Origin: Desulfuromonadales bacterium
GTDB lineage: Bacteria > Desulfobacterota > Desulfuromonadia > Geobacterales > Pseudopelobacteraceae
Length of the DNA stretch: 42,481 nucleotides
NCBI GenBank assembly: GCA_016650295.1
Contig: JAENWA010000093.1
Location: 1-42,481, forward strand
Direction: 5' to 3'
Part shown: in pieces, positions 17,018 to 25,166 of the stretch
Numbering within the stretch: position 1 is the first letter of the stretch
Layout: every line of letters begins with the position of its first letter
The notes under the pieces: generated by a model
Database searches by the model: none
The model's input: only the letters and a program-made list of their open reading frames with translations
Told to the model about the DNA's origin: nothing
Program-made: the position numbers and the translations under genes

Positions 17018-17772
17018 GACACCTCCGCCAACAGCAAAATGAGCGTGCGGCCGTGGCCGCCGTTGATCCACGCACCCGACTGCTGGCCGCCGCCACGCTG
17101 CTGGCACTGGTGATCAGCTCCCGCGGCAGCGCCTTTCCCTGGCAGGTGGCCGGTATCTGCCTGCCGGTGGCCCTGATCGCCGGCATGCCGCCACGGGTGC
17201 TGCTGTTGAGGATGCTGCATCCGCTATTTATTGCCGCTGTCATCCTGATTCTCAAGACCTTCCTGGGAGAAGGAGCGACCGTCGAACTCTTCGGCCTGGC
17301 GACCTTCTCCATCACGGGCCATCCCGAAGGGCTCCGCGAAGGGCTTCTGGTCACCTCCCGCATCATGGGCGCCGTATCGGTCGCCGTACTGCTGAGTCAG
17401 GTCATGACCTTTACCGAGACCATGGCGGCCCTGGCCTGGCTGCGGATGCCACGCAGCCTGGTGGATGTTGCCATGTTCGCCTGGCGCTCGCTGTTCATGC
17501 TGTATGACGACGCCGGCGTCGTGTACACCGCCCAGAAGAACCGTCTCGGCTACTGCGGCATGCGGCGCGGACTCAAATCCTTCGGCGCCATGGCCGGCAT
17601 GCTGACCATCCGGGCCTTTGACAGCAGCCAGGCCATGACCGTCGCCATGACCCAGCGCGGCTACGACGGTAGCCTGCCGCTTCTGCGCGGTTCCCGCCTG
17701 GGCTGGCCACAGCTGGCGGGCCTGTCGGCCTTTGTCATTGCTGCGACCGCTGCCTGGAAACTGCAGAACTGA
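17014..17772 (+). CDS. cbiQ: cobalt ECF transporter T component CbiQ
   Basis: A 252-residue membrane protein with GTG start overlapping the meaB stop. It has about five hydrophobic segments (for example 24-50, 65-85, 115-135) and the cytoplasmic coupling motif AMTQRGYDG near 210, the Ala-Arg-Gly type signature by which T components bind the ATPase. It lies 3 bp upstream of cbiO. CbiQ couples ATP hydrolysis by CbiO to substrate movement through the S component CbiM/CbiN, which is not encoded here. Nickel rather than cobalt cannot be excluded from sequence, but the neighbour meaB favours cobalt for B12. Confidence 0.85.
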   Translation: MRHLRQQQNERAAVAAVDPRTRLLAAATLLALVISSRGSAFPWQVAGICLPVALIAGMPPRVLLLRMLHPLFIAAVILILKTFLGEGATVELFGLATFSITGHPEGLREGLLVTSRIMGAVSVAVLLSQVMTFTETMAALAWLRMPRSLVDVAMFAWRSLFMLYDDAGVVYTAQKNRLGYCGMRRGLKSFGAMAGMLTIRAFDSSQAMTVAMTQRGYDGSLPLLRGSRLGWPQLAGLSAFVIAATAAWKLQN

Positions 17773-17775
17773 CCT

Positions 17776-18627
17776 ATGCCGACTCCCCGACTTTCCGCAC
17801 GGATAAGCTCCTTCCGCTACCCCGATGGCACCGTAGCCCTGTCCGATATACTTCTGGATGTTATGTCGGGGGAGTTCTGTGGCATCCTCGGTTCCAATGG
17901 CTCCGGTAAAACCACCCTGCTCAAGCTGCTGGACGGCATGATCAAGGATTTCAACGGCGAGATCACGCTGGACGGCGACAACATCCGCCGGCTCTCGCCG
18001 CACGAGATATACAGCAAGGTCGGCCTGGTTTTTCAAAACCCCGATGACCAGCTCTTTGCCCATTCGGTCTATGAAGATGTCGCCTTTGGCCCGCGCAACA
18101 TGGGCTGCAGCGAGACCGAGGTCAAAAGCCGGGTGGCAGAGGCGCTGGAAGCGGTCGAAATGGCCGACCTGGCAGCCAAGGACATCCACAACCTGAGTTA
18201 CGGCCAGAAAAAACGGGTCTGCATCGCCGGCCTGCTGGCCATGGGGCACGAGATCCTGCTGCTGGACGAACCGACTGCCGGCCTCGACCCCATGGGCGAA
18301 TACCGCATGATGGAGCTGCTGACGCGTCTCAACCGCGAAGCGGGCGTCACCATTGTCATGGCCACCCACAGCGTTGACCTGGTACCGGTATTCCTCAGCC
18401 GCCTGCATATCCTCAGCCGTGGCAAACTAGCCCGCAGCGGGACGCCCGAACAGGTTTTCAGCAACCGGGAGGAACTGTCCGGGGTAAAATTGCGCCTGCC
18501 CTACATCGCGGAACTGATTCACCAGCTGAAAACCGGCGACAACCTCCCCTTCAAGCGGATTCCGCTGACCGTCGGTGAAGCGCGGCGTGACATTCTGGAG
18601 ACCTTCGGCGCGACACGTCTCGAGTAG
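17776..18627 (+). CDS. cbiO: cobalt ECF transporter ATPase CbiO
   Basis: A 283-residue ABC ATPase of normal CbiO length. Walker A is GSNGSGKTT at 39-47; the Q-loop is in VFQNPDDQLF, the form typical of ECF-type ATPases; the signature is LSYGQKKRV; Walker B is LLLDEPTAGLD; the H-loop is in ATHSVDL. It starts 3 bp after cbiQ and closes the meaB-cbiQ-cbiO operon. It would power cobalt (or nickel) uptake with CbiQ and a CbiM protein encoded elsewhere. No cobalamin riboswitch was seen in the short leader of the operon, so regulation is unclear. Confidence 0.9.
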   Translation: MPTPRLSARISSFRYPDGTVALSDILLDVMSGEFCGILGSNGSGKTTLLKLLDGMIKDFNGEITLDGDNIRRLSPHEIYSKVGLVFQNPDDQLFAHSVYEDVAFGPRNMGCSETEVKSRVAEALEAVEMADLAAKDIHNLSYGQKKRVCIAGLLAMGHEILLLDEPTAGLDPMGEYRMMELLTRLNREAGVTIVMATHSVDLVPVFLSRLHILSRGKLARSGTPEQVFSNREELSGVKLRLPYIAELIHQLKTGDNLPFKRIPLTVGEARRDILETFGATRLE

Positions 18628-18655
18628 GTGAAGCGTGGCAACCACTTTATTCAGG

Positions 18656-18709
18656 TTTATTCGATTGAAATATTTCCTTTTTGCTCTATACTTTATTTAG
18701 TCGAATAAA
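18656..18709 (+). promoter_or_regulatory. sigma-70 promoter flanked by inverted TTTATTCGA half-sites
   Basis: TTGAAA (18665-18670) and TATACT (18687-18692) are 16 bp apart, about 46 bp before the DUF948 gene. TTTATTCGA (18656-18664) and its exact inverse TCGAATAAA (18701-18709) bracket the promoter, 36 bp apart, and may bind a regulator. Confidence 0.6.
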
Positions 18710-18737
18710 TGTTTAATTAAAGATCTGGAGAGGTGTC

Positions 18738-19133
18738 ATGAGTATTACGGAAATCGCGCTGATTATTATTGCTGTTTCTTTTCTGATCCTGGTGCTGACG
18801 CTGGTGCCCTCCATCATGACCATCAAACGGACTGCGGCCTCCGTCAGTTCGTTTTATAATATGGTTCAGACGGAACTGAAGCCTACCATCCAGGAACTGA
18901 CCGCCATACTGACGGAACTGAAGACCGTCAGCGGCGGCGTTGCCGAACACACAGAAGATGTCGCACGATTTATGACGGCCCTGGGTGAAACCGGGACCAA
19001 TCTGAGTACCATCAACCGATCGGTGGGTGTTGTGACCGGCGCACTGATCACCACCTCGGCCTGGATAACCGGGGCCAAAGTGGCCGGCAGATACATGCTT
19101 GAACGATATCTCAAAAAAAGGGGAGGAATCTAG
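18738..19133 (+). CDS. DUF948-type membrane-anchored protein
   Basis: A 131-residue protein with one N-terminal transmembrane helix (about 5-28). A long amphipathic helix follows, with the pattern expected for DUF948 (FYNMVQTELKPTIQELTAILTEL), then a second hydrophobic stretch near 95-115. Proteins of this family sit in the inner membrane and often pair with YtxH proteins in stress-responsive operons, as here, where the ytxH-like gene starts 2 bp downstream. The GGAGAGG ribosome binding site supports ATG 18738. The promoter just upstream is well formed and carries possible operator half-sites. Molecular function is unknown. Confidence 0.78.
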   Translation: MSITEIALIIIAVSFLILVLTLVPSIMTIKRTAASVSSFYNMVQTELKPTIQELTAILTELKTVSGGVAEHTEDVARFMTALGETGTNLSTINRSVGVVTGALITTSAWITGAKVAGRYMLERYLKKRGGI

Positions 19134-19135
19134 CC

Positions 19136-19450
19136 ATGTCAGAAGAAAAGGGAATCTGCGCAGGAACAGTACTGGTGTCTTTTGTGGCAGGAGCAGCAAT
19201 CGGTGCGGGGTTGGCCCTGCTGTATGCGCCCAAAAGCGGTCAGGAGATGCGTGAGTCGGTCGCCGATCTGGCCGAGGATGCGGTCGACAAGATCAAGGAA
19301 TACACCAAGCAGGCTCAGGACAAGATCAAAACCGCGATCGAGGACGGCAAGGACACAATAGCCGAGAAAAAATCCATTCTGACTTCAGCTATTGAAGCCG
19401 GTCGTGAAGCCATCAACAAGGAAAAAGCGGCAAACGCTGCAAAAATCTAG
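19136..19450 (+). CDS. YtxH-family stress protein
   Basis: A 104-residue protein. Residues 8-30 form a glycine-rich transmembrane helix ending in LLYAPKSGQEMRE, the hallmark of the YtxH family (the LxAPxSGxExR pattern). The rest is a highly charged helical tail rich in Lys, Glu and Ala, similar to LEA or apolipoprotein-like tails. It follows the DUF948 gene by 2 bp and is followed by a strong terminator, so the two form a two-gene operon. YtxH-like proteins are general-stress proteins in several bacteria; the exact role is not known. Confidence 0.85.
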   Translation: MSEEKGICAGTVLVSFVAGAAIGAGLALLYAPKSGQEMRESVADLAEDAVDKIKEYTKQAQDKIKTAIEDGKDTIAEKKSILTSAIEAGREAINKEKAANAAKI

Positions 19451-19472
19451 TAACGTAGCGATTCACCAGAAG

Positions 19473-19498
19473 AGCCCACTCCGGTGGGCTTTTTTTTT
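19473..19498 (+). terminator. intrinsic terminator of the DUF948-ytxH operon
   Basis: Stem AGCCCAC (19473-19479) and GTGGGCT (19484-19490) with a 4-base loop, followed by a run of T to 19498. Confidence 0.92.
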
Positions 19499-19658
19499 GA
19501 CGCTGCTTTGCCCCATTCTCCGAAAGTCAGCGAGCACGCCGGAACTCCGGTAAATTGCCGGCCAGGAAATTTACAGACGACCGCCGCACAACCCTTGCCC
19601 CTGCCCTTTCGGGAATGACAGCCGGCAACAAGCCCGGACAGCAGGACACCCCGCACGA

Positions 19659-19687
19659 TTGACTTTCCCCACTGACTCATCTATAGT
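19659..19687 (+). promoter_or_regulatory. sigma-70 promoter for the lytic transglycosylase gene
   Basis: TTGACT (19659-19664) and TATAGT (19682-19687) with 17-bp spacing, 28 bp before ATG 19716. Confidence 0.65.
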
Positions 19688-19715
19688 TATAAGACTCTGT
19701 TAGACAGGACGTTCA

Positions 19716-21194
19716 ATGAACTACTGCATCGTCATCATAGCGCTGTTTCTGTATGCCCTGCCGGCATCAGCCACAGAGCCGACCCAGGCACTTCTGGCGG
19801 AATTGACCCGCCCGAACGCCCCGGTACTGTCCGCTGCAGAAATGCCCGCCCTTGTTTCGGATTTCGAACCGGAGGATGCCAAGGAGCAGCCCGTTGCTCC
19901 AGTTGCCGACCTTTTCACCCTTGAGGAGCTCAAGGGCAAAACCGTCGATGCCGCCGAACTCGACCTGCCCGATGTTGAGCTGCCGCTGTCGGACATCCCC
20001 CTGGCCCTCAACAGCAAGGTGGAATATTTCCTGTACTATTTCCAGACCAGTGGCAAAGCGTCCTTCTCCCGCTGGCTTTCCCGCTCGTCCCGCTATATTC
20101 CGATGATGAAAGAGATCCTCAAGCGCGAGGGAATGCCGGAGGACCTTGTCTTCGTAGCAATGATTGAGAGCGGTTTCCAGATGAACGCACAATCCTGGGC
20201 CAATGCCGTCGGTCCCTGGCAGTTTATGTCGGAGACCGGACGCCGTTACGCCCTGCGGATTGACCAGTGGGTTGATGAACGCAAGGACCCGGTCAAGGCG
20301 ACCACCGCTGCAGCCCTGTACCTGAAGGAGCTGAACGGGATGTTCAACGGCGACTGGTATCTGGCCGCCGCCGGGTACAATGCCGGCGAGAACAAGATCC
20401 TGCGCGCCATCAATATGTACAACACCAGCGACTTCTGGGAGATCTCCCGCGGCTCGTACCTCAAACGCGAGACCAAGGAATACGTCCCCAAACTTCTGGC
20501 TGCCGCCATCATTGCCAAGGACCCGGCCCGCTACGGTTTTTCGGATATTGCCTATCTGCCGGCCATCGAATTCGAAACCGTCAAGATACCGTCGCGCACC
20601 GACCTGGAGCTGGTGGCCAAGCTGTGCGGCACCACCTACGAGACCATCCGCGAACTGAATCCCGATCTGCGCCACTGGTGCACACCACCCAATTATCCGG
20701 GTTATGAGCTCAAACTGCCCAAGGGTACCAAGCAGCAGTTCGAATTCGAATTTGCCAAGATACCCGTGGACAAGCGTTTTACCGAAAAGATCCTCTACAC
20801 CAATTACCAGGCCCGCAAGAAAGACTCTCTCAAATCCGTTGCCCGCAGATTCGGCACATCGCCCGAAGCGCTGACGGAACTGAACGGCCTCTCCAAAACA
20901 TCCCGCCTGGCCGGAAGGAAACTGGTCGTACCGATCCGCCAGACCGTTGACTTCGGTCATGAGGGTCGCTCCGTACACGCCTCCGTAAAAAAAGGGAGTT
21001 TTGCCAAATACTACACCGTAAAAAAGGGTGACACCTTGGATGAGCTTGCCAAACGCTTCAACATTTCCACCAGACTGCTCTCGGCCTGGAACAACCTGAA
21101 AAACAAAGTCGCTCTCAAGCCGGGGCGTCGCATCATCATCGCCAAATTCACCGAAAAGAACGGGGCTATGGCTCCCTCAGGGGAAAAAAGCTGA
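19716..21194 (+). CDS. mltD: MltD-like lytic murein transglycosylase with LysM domains
   Basis: A 492-residue envelope enzyme. Residues 1-19 are a signal peptide; there is no lipobox cysteine. The SLT catalytic domain (about 125-270) has the catalytic glutamate E151 in MIESGFQMNAQSWANAVGPW and AAAGYNAGENK further on. Two or three LysM-type peptidoglycan-binding modules follow: weak ones around 290-330 and 365-405 and a clear one at the C-terminus (YYTVKKGDTLDELAKRF). The enzyme cleaves glycan strands to 1,6-anhydromuramic products. It has its own promoter. The family is close to E. coli MltD, but the missing lipobox suggests a soluble periplasmic form. Confidence 0.9.
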   Translation: MNYCIVIIALFLYALPASATEPTQALLAELTRPNAPVLSAAEMPALVSDFEPEDAKEQPVAPVADLFTLEELKGKTVDAAELDLPDVELPLSDIPLALNSKVEYFLYYFQTSGKASFSRWLSRSSRYIPMMKEILKREGMPEDLVFVAMIESGFQMNAQSWANAVGPWQFMSETGRRYALRIDQWVDERKDPVKATTAAALYLKELNGMFNGDWYLAAAGYNAGENKILRAINMYNTSDFWEISRGSYLKRETKEYVPKLLAAAIIAKDPARYGFSDIAYLPAIEFETVKIPSRTDLELVAKLCGTTYETIRELNPDLRHWCTPPNYPGYELKLPKGTKQQFEFEFAKIPVDKRFTEKILYTNYQARKKDSLKSVARRFGTSPEALTELNGLSKTSRLAGRKLVVPIRQTVDFGHEGRSVHASVKKGSFAKYYTVKKGDTLDELAKRFNISTRLLSAWNNLKNKVALKPGRRIIIAKFTEKNGAMAPSGEKS

Positions 21195-21238
21195 ATATTC
21201 CCGTACCGCCTGCTCTACACTCATGAAAGGAAGTCCTG

Positions 21239-21973
21239 ATGTATAATCTTCTTATCTCCGCGGGGGCCGCTCTGGCCGTACTGCTGATTCTGCTGTTCGG
21301 TTTCAAGCTGGTCTGGTGGGGATCAATTCTGATCGCACTGCTCGTTTTCTCCGGCGTCTTCCTGCTGTTTTCGCGGATCATCATGAAAAAGGTCATGGCA
21401 GCCATCGAGATTGCCGGCAAGGACCTGCAGGGGCAGCGCTTCGAGAAGGCCATCCGGGAGCTGAAAGATGCCCTGCAGTACGGCAAATGGCAGGTTTACG
21501 TGGAAGGTCAGCTTAACGCCCAGATCGGTATGATCTATTACATGAAGCGTGAATTTTCAAATGCCTTTCCTTTTCTGGAAAAGTCATTCTTCAAGAATTG
21601 GGCCGCAATGGGCATGCTGGCCATCTGCTACATGAAGCGCCAGAAGAAGGACAAGATGATCGCAACCTTCGAAAAGGCTCTCCAGTGGAGCAACAAGGAA
21701 CCGCTGTTCTGGAACCTGTACGCCTACTGTCTGGTGGAATGCGGCGAAACAGGCAAGGCTAAGGAGGCGCTGGAGAAAGGGCTCAAGAAGGTCCCGGGCG
21801 ACATCAATATCAAGGAGAACCTGGAGAATCTTCAGCAGGGTCGCAAGATGAAGATGCGTCAGTACGGAGACATGTGGTACCAGTTTCACCTGGAAAGCGT
21901 CGCGGCTATCCAGAAGCACCAGATGGCGGCCATGGGCGGACGCATGCAGCGCCGCACGACTGTCAGGAGATAA
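21239..21973 (+). CDS. inner-membrane TPR protein of unknown function
   Basis: A 244-residue protein. Two closely spaced hydrophobic helices (about 5-23 and 27-47) anchor it, and the rest is helical with three to four tetratricopeptide-like repeats (for example RFEKAIRELKDALQYGK, FSNAFPFLEKSFFKNW, GKAKEALEKGLKKVPGD). The tail is basic. A GGAAG ribosome binding site precedes ATG 21239, and the gene lies 44 bp after the transglycosylase gene, probably in its transcript, which ends at the terminator just downstream. TPR repeats mediate protein contacts; a scaffold role in envelope maintenance is plausible but not shown. Confidence 0.75.
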   Translation: MYNLLISAGAALAVLLILLFGFKLVWWGSILIALLVFSGVFLLFSRIIMKKVMAAIEIAGKDLQGQRFEKAIRELKDALQYGKWQVYVEGQLNAQIGMIYYMKREFSNAFPFLEKSFFKNWAAMGMLAICYMKRQKKDKMIATFEKALQWSNKEPLFWNLYAYCLVECGETGKAKEALEKGLKKVPGDINIKENLENLQQGRKMKMRQYGDMWYQFHLESVAAIQKHQMAAMGGRMQRRTTVRR

Positions 21974-21980
21974 CAGCAAC

Positions 21981-22280
21981 TCATATCAAATAGTAAAGGC
22001 CGTCAGATTGACGGCCTTTTTTGTTTCTGCTAGAACTTGATCCCGGCCACCAGGAAGGTCGCGACCAGTACATGACCCCGCCTTCCCGGAAGGGGATTCC
22101 CACCTGATCGCCAACCTCCATCTGCCCCAGACGCAGTGAAACGTAGCGCCAGCCGGCTTCGCGACAAACCTGGATAACACCGGCACTCTTTCCCACCCCG
22201 CGATGCCCGACCTCACAGGGTGTCAGGTCGGACCTGGACAGCATCTCCCGCAGGACCAGCTTCATCTGCTCTATGTTCAC
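21981..22280 (-). pseudogene. remnant of a MoxR-like AAA+ ATPase gene
   Basis: Read from GTG 22280 on the minus strand (AGGAAAA ribosome binding site), the first 75 residues look like the start of a MoxR-type AAA+ ATPase, with a Walker A motif GHRGVGKS and the YVSLRLGQMEVGDQVGIP segment typical of that family. Recognisable sequence ends near PSWWPG (about 22050). The frame then runs through the terminator of the opposite gene and stops at 21981. Walker B, sensor and lid regions are absent, so the gene is decayed by a 3' deletion. A functional short protein is unlikely. Confidence 0.75.
21995..22022 (+). terminator. intrinsic terminator
   Basis: An 11-bp stem, AAAGGCCGTCA (21995-22005) and TGACGGCCTTT (22009-22019), with a 3-base loop and a T-run. 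Confidence 0.92.
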
Positions 22281-22377
22281 ACTATTTTTCCTTTGTTCCG
22301 TAATTGATGGATAATAACCGTTACTGCCGGGCAATTCAAGACTGATGTTGTCTTTTAAACTGCATCGCCTTTAACGG

Positions 22378-22407
22378 TTTACCTTCTGTGTTAAAATATG
22401 CTATATT
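22378..22407 (+). promoter_or_regulatory. sigma-70 promoter candidate for glmS
   Basis: TTTACC (22378-22383) and TATATT (22402-22407), 18 bp apart, about 65 bp before the start codon. The leader shows no glmS ribozyme. Confidence 0.4.
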
Positions 22408-22472
22408 TTTTGTTTATATTCATAGGTATAGAGTCAGAGCTTTGCAGAACGAACAAACCGGAGGAATTCTGA

Positions 22473-24302
22473 ATGTGCGGAATCGTAGGATACATCGGTG
22501 GTCAGCAGGCCACACCCATTATACTGGATGGACTCAGAAAGCTTGAGTACCGGGGCTACGACTCGGCCGGCATCGCCACCCTGGGTGACGGAAAATCGAG
22601 CATCCGGCGCAGCGAGGGCAAGCTGGTCAACCTGGACAATCTGCTGCAAAAGCAGCCGCTGACCGGCATGATCGGCATCGGGCATACCCGCTGGGCCACC
22701 CATGGCAAGCCGTCCGAGATCAATGCCCATCCCCACAAGGCCGGCCCGATCATCCTGGTGCATAACGGCATCATCGAGAACTACCTGCAGTTGAAGGAAC
22801 AGCTCAAACAGGGTGGACACACCTTTCAAAGCGAAACCGATACAGAGGTTATCGCCCATCTGGTCGAACAAAAGCTCCGGTCGGAACCCGACTTTGAGAA
22901 AGCGGTCCGCTTGGCGCTGGCTGAACTGCGCGGCGCCTATGCGGTCTGCATCATCAATGAAAAGGAGCCTCGAACACTGATCGCCGCCAAACTCGGCTCC
23001 CCCATGGTGGTCGGCCTGGGCCAGGGCGAATTCTTTGTCGCCTCGGACATCCCGGCCATCCTGGCCCATACCCGCGAGATGGTCTTCATGGAGGACAACG
23101 AGATGGTTGTCTTCCGCAACGACGCGGCCTTTTTTACGACCATCGCCGGGGCACCGCTGGATAAAAAACCTCGTCACATCGACTGGTCGCCGCTTATGGC
23201 CGAAAAGGGGGGTTACAAGCATTTCATGCTCAAGGAGATTCACGAGCAGCCCCGCGCCGTGCGCGATACCATCGCCGGACGCCTGTTGGAAGAGGAAGGG
23301 GATGTCTACCTGGGGGATCTTACCTTCAGCGACCGCCAGCTGGCCGCCGTAAAACGGATAGTCATCATTGCCTGCGGCACCTCCTGGCACGCCGCCCTGG
23401 TGGGCAAGTTCTACATCGAGACTTACTGCCGCATACCGGTCGAGGTGGATATCGCCTCCGAATTCCGCTACCGCAATCCGGTCATCGACGAGCACACCCT
23501 GGCAATGGTCATCTCCCAGTCGGGCGAGACCGCCGATACGCTGGCCGCCCTGCGGGAGGCCAGGTCACTGGGCGCTCTGAGCATGGCCATCTGCAACGTG
23601 GTCGATTCCTCCATCGCCCGCGAGGCCGGCAACGTGATCTACACCCACGCCGGACCCGAGATCGGCGTCGCCTCCACCAAAGCCTTCGTTACCCAGCTGA
23701 CCGCCCTGTACCTGTTTACCATCCGCATGGGACGTGCAACCTGCTCCATTGATTTGAGCACCGGTCTGCGCATGATCGCGGCCCTCAAACAGGCCCCTCC
23801 CCTGCTGGAAGAGGTCCTCAAGCTGAATGACGTAACAGAGCGGATCGCCAGAAAATACATGAACGCCCGTGACTTCCTGTATCTCGGCCGGGGCAGGAAT
23901 TTCCCGATTGCGCTGGAGGGCGCCCTCAAACTGAAGGAGATCTCCTATATCCACGCCGAGGGCTACCCGGCCGGTGAGATGAAACACGGCCCGATCGCCC
24001 TGATCGATGAAAACGTGCCGGTAGTCATGCTGGTGCCGAAAAACAGCGCCTACGAAAAGACACTCTCCAACATGGAAGAGGTCATCGCCCGCGGCGGGAG
24101 GGTCATCGCCCTGTGCAGCGTGGGAGACGATGAGATCGGCAAGAAGGCCGAGGATATCATCAGCATCCCGTCACTGGACGAGGATCTTGATCCGCTGCTG
24201 CTTTCGGTGCCCTTGCAGCTGCTGGCCTACCACATCTCCGTGCTCAAGGGAGCCGATGTGGATCAGCCGAGAAACCTGGCCAAGAGTGTCACGGTGGAGT
24301 AG
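22473..24302 (+). CDS. glmS: glucosamine-6-phosphate synthase (isomerizing)
   Basis: A 609-residue enzyme of full length. The catalytic cysteine of the glutaminase domain is C2 ([10 protein letters not shown]). The N-terminal Ntn-amidotransferase domain (1-240) has the HTRWATHG and HNGIIENY motifs. Two SIS sugar-isomerase domains follow ([13 protein letters not shown] near 300 and [19 protein letters not shown] near 475). The C-terminus LAKSVTVE is canonical. It makes glucosamine-6-phosphate from fructose-6-phosphate and glutamine, the first step to UDP-GlcNAc; glmU, which completes that pathway, lies 10 kb downstream on the other strand. GGAGG precedes ATG 22473. A terminator follows, so it is probably transcribed alone. 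Confidence 0.97.
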   Translation: MCGIVGYIGGQQATPIILDGLRKLEYRGYDSAGIATLGDGKSSIRRSEGKLVNLDNLLQKQPLTGMIGIGHTRWATHGKPSEINAHPHKAGPIILVHNGIIENYLQLKEQLKQGGHTFQSETDTEVIAHLVEQKLRSEPDFEKAVRLALAELRGAYAVCIINEKEPRTLIAAKLGSPMVVGLGQGEFFVASDIPAILAHTREMVFMEDNEMVVFRNDAAFFTTIAGAPLDKKPRHIDWSPLMAEKGGYKHFMLKEIHEQPRAVRDTIAGRLLEEEGDVYLGDLTFSDRQLAAVKRIVIIACGTSWHAALVGKFYIETYCRIPVEVDIASEFRYRNPVIDEHTLAMVISQSGETADTLAALREARSLGALSMAICNVVDSSIAREAGNVIYTHAGPEIGVASTKAFVTQLTALYLFTIRMGRATCSIDLSTGLRMIAALKQAPPLLEEVLKLNDVTERIARKYMNARDFLYLGRGRNFPIALEGALKLKEISYIHAEGYPAGEMKHGPIALIDENVPVVMLVPKNSAYEKTLSNMEEVIARGGRVIALCSVGDDEIGKKAEDIISIPSLDEDLDPLLLSVPLQLLAYHISVLKGADVDQPRNLAKSVTVE

Positions 24303-24349
24303 GTTTCCTATTACATATTCATGGAAGTCTTCATCAGAAATTCACCAGT

Positions 24350-24380
24350 AAAACCCCGTGGGAATACCTTGGGGTTTTTT
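24350..24380 (+). terminator. intrinsic terminator of glmS
   Basis: AAAACCCC (24350-24357) pairs with GGGGTTTT (24371-24378) across a 13-base loop, followed by further T residues. Confidence 0.85.
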
Positions 24381-24428
24381 TATTACCAACCTATATTTAG
24401 TAATTGTAACTATTCGCAGTTCACTTGT

Positions 24429-24713
24429 TCAGGCCGCCCTTTTCTTCGTCGCTGCTGTCTTCTGGGACTCCATAACGGTGCGTAAAATCTTGTTGGTGAG
24501 GGTCTGGTAGCCTTTCCCATACCGTTTAAGCCATGCCACAACGTCAGCATCGAGTCGGATTGTCACAAGCTGTTTGGCCGGGACAAAGGTCGCCTTTGCA
24601 AAAAGATCATCGTCCAGTTCCGGGATTTCAGAGTAGTCAATGCCTTCGTCAGTCGTAGCGTCAACCCGCTCCCAATCAGTTCTTGATTGTGTCTTCAAAT
24701 CGTGCTTTTTCAC
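24429..24713 (-). CDS. brnA: BrnA-type antitoxin
   Basis: A 94-residue protein. The C-terminal half carries VTIRLDADVVAWLKRYGKGYQTLTNKILRTV with the ribbon-helix-helix pattern (beta strand then two helices) of BrnA antitoxins, followed by a short basic tail. The N-terminal half (ERVDATTDEGIDYSEIPELDDD) is the acidic toxin-binding region typical of the family. It overlaps the end of brnT by 38 bp, the usual toxin-first order. BrnA dimers bind the operon promoter with BrnT and repress it. The palindrome in the promoter upstream of brnT is the likely target. Confidence 0.9.
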   Translation of the reverse strand: MKKHDLKTQSRTDWERVDATTDEGIDYSEIPELDDDLFAKATFVPAKQLVTIRLDADVVAWLKRYGKGYQTLTNKILRTVMESQKTAATKKRAA

Positions 24714-24954
24714 GGCTGTTTGCCTTTCGTAATGAAATTATCCGTATGGCTCCCGGTGGTCTTTGGGTGTAGACCGCAATCATAAGCCGATTATTGATAT
24801 GGCCTACAGCGATAAACCGCTTTTCGCCGTAATCCTTCCTATCATCAGGGACTATCAGTTTATTGCCTTCAAATAATTCATGAGGATCATTGAAATCAAC
24901 GCCGTGGTTCTCAATGTTCACGGCGTTTTTTGCTTCATCCCATTCGTATTTCAT
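24676..24954 (-). CDS. brnT: BrnT-type ribonuclease toxin
   Basis: A 92-residue protein with the BrnT signature: an opening strand YEWDEAKNAVNIENHGVDF, the central YGEKRFIAVGHINNRLMIAVYTQR strands and the end IRIISLRKANSREKARFE, where Arg, Lys and His/Glu residues form the RelE-like RNase site. BrnT cuts mRNA and is neutralised by BrnA. Length fits the family (about 90). The start ATG 24954 lies only about 9 bp after the predicted -10 box, so the transcript may have almost no leader. The TA pair sits between glmS and lexA, a location consistent with insertion between core genes. Confidence 0.9.
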   Translation of the reverse strand: MKYEWDEAKNAVNIENHGVDFNDPHELFEGNKLIVPDDRKDYGEKRFIAVGHINNRLMIAVYTQRPPGAIRIISLRKANSREKARFEDTIKN

Positions 24955-24962
24955 ATGGCCTC

Positions 24963-24991
24963 ATTGTAAATACAATTGTAATTATTGTCAA
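24963..24991 (-). promoter_or_regulatory. brnTA promoter with palindromic operator in the spacer
   Basis: On the minus strand, consensus TTGACA (24991-24986) and TACAAT (24968-24963) are exactly 17 bp apart. The spacer contains the perfect palindrome TACAATTGTA (24971-24980), and ATTGTA-AA-TACAAT (24963-24976) overlaps the -10. This is the natural place for BrnA autorepression. Confidence 0.8.
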
Positions 24992-25089
24992 TCATGGTTC
25001 ATCATTGGTTTTGCCCAGCATCGTTTGGAATATCGTTATTTGCATTTATCGTTTTTGGGTCTGACAATCACAACACCAGATCTTCAAAC

Positions 25090-25121
25090 CTCAAGCTTTT
25101 TGACACTCAAGCTTTTTGACT
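25090..25121 (+). repeat. 16-bp tandem duplication upstream of lexA
   Basis: CTCAAGCTTTTTGACA (25090-25105) is followed directly by CTCAAGCTTTTTGACT (25106-25121), then the -35 box. Each unit ends in a TTGAC sequence resembling a -35, so three such boxes lie 16-17 bp apart. Confidence 0.85.
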
Positions 25122-25122
25122 C

Positions 25123-25166
25123 TTGACAGATATGATTAAATTCCGTATGGTAGCCGTATGACTACC
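25123..25166 (+). promoter_or_regulatory. lexA: lexA promoter and probable LexA self-operator
   Basis: TTGACA (25123-25128) and TATGGT (25146-25151) are 17 bp apart. GGTAG-N8-CTACC (25149-25166) is an 18-bp interrupted palindrome overlapping the -10 and the start codon. It differs in one position from the Geobacter LexA motif as I recall it (GGTTN2CN4GN3ACC). Transcription would start at or very near the ATG at 25158. Confidence 0.7.

Noticed and set aside
22408..22472. glmS ribozyme in the glmS leader
   Set aside because: The leader is too short and lacks the ribozyme core; the element is known mainly from Firmicutes.
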